This document shows positions 5,066 to 5,206 of a DNA stretch of 5,206 bases, in pieces (position 1 is the first letter of the stretch; each line of letters begins with the position of its first letter). The stretch comes from Candidatus Sumerlaeota bacterium (lineage in GTDB: Bacteria; Sumerlaeota; Sumerlaeia; MWCT01), in the NCBI GenBank assembly GCA_026398545.1, contig JAPLSR010000464.1, positions 1 through 5,206 of the forward strand, given 5' to 3'. The position numbers and the translations under genes are program-made. Under the pieces are notes generated by a model that was not told the origin of the DNA, ran no database searches, and saw only the letters and a list, made by a program, of their open reading frames with translations.

Positions 5066-5206
5066 ATGGCTAAGGAGAAATTTGCACGGACAAAACCGCA
5101 TATCAATGTGGGCACAATCGGTCACATCGACCATGGCAAGACGTGTCTCACCTCCGCTATCACGAGGGTGTGCGCAGATAAGGGTCTGGGGCAGTTTGTC
5201 ACGTAT
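5066..5206 (+). CDS. tuf: Elongation factor Tu, N-terminal 47 residues
   Basis: EF-Tu is the GTPase that delivers aminoacyl-tRNA to the ribosomal A site. The window holds the first 47 codons and the gene continues to the right. The start is typical of the family: MAKEKFARTKPHINVGTIGH, then the P-loop GHIDHGKT (19-26) that holds the GTP phosphates, then LTSAITRV. AAAGGGG (5052-5058) sits 7 bases before the ATG. Two residues stand out. Isoleucine replaces the usual valine in GHVDHGKT, which is also seen in some phyla including Planctomycetota. Cys27 replaces the Thr that normally follows GKT (Thr26 in E. coli numbering), while the Mg-binding Thr before it is kept. The gene is divergent from ruvA. 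The family call is secure despite truncation. Confidence 0.97.
   Translation, partial: MAKEKFARTKPHINVGTIGHIDHGKTCLTSAITRVCADKGLGQFVTY

Noticed and set aside
1..5206. CRISPR array, transposase, toxin-antitoxin or defence genes
   Set aside because: No regularly spaced repeats, no transposase motifs and no small paired genes of that kind were seen on either strand.

Overview
This is bacterial chromosomal DNA. It holds four genes on the minus strand (right to left: ruvA, a family 4 uracil-DNA glycosylase, a LOG-family protein, and a large secreted beta-helix protein that runs off the left edge). The start of tuf (elongation factor Tu) is on the plus strand at the right edge. The phylum cannot be fixed from one window. 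An EF-Tu with GHIDHGKT in place of the commoner GHVDHGKT, a large secreted beta-helix protein with a DIGFHY motif, and an intergenic CACAGAG-type repeat together recall Planctomycetota or related uncultured lineages. That placement is inference.

Left part (1-2560): one reading frame is open without a stop from the ATG at 2396 to base 1 (798 codons, stop outside the window). It has a clear signal peptide, a long N-terminal region I do not recognise, and then parallel beta-helix-like segments. The N-terminal coding part is much more GC-rich than the beta-helix part. Upstream, a 31-bp dyad (2457-2487) surrounds a TTGACA box and may be an operator.

Middle (2567-4055): the LOG-family gene and the uracil-DNA glycosylase gene overlap by 8 bases and are probably translationally coupled. 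A 99-bp repeat-like element (3891-3989) with 8-bp terminal inverted repeats lies upstream of the glycosylase gene. It supplies a misleading TTG-started extension; the better start is the ATG at 3842.

Right part (4056-5206): ruvA and tuf are divergent across 407 bases. A strong minus-strand promoter for ruvA (CTGACA, 17 bases, TATAAT) and a plus-strand promoter for tuf (TTGACG, 16 bases, TATAAA) share the same -10 bases around 4795-4802. From that promoter tuf would carry a leader of roughly 250 bases with several strong hairpins, some mutually exclusive. A second promoter-like site (4994-5021) lies just upstream of tuf.

The minus-strand genes ruvA and uracil-DNA glycosylase form a small DNA repair neighbourhood. 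The LOG protein probably acts on nucleotides, and the beta-helix protein is a separate exported product. I see no defence system, CRISPR array, tRNA, rRNA or insertion-sequence transposase here.
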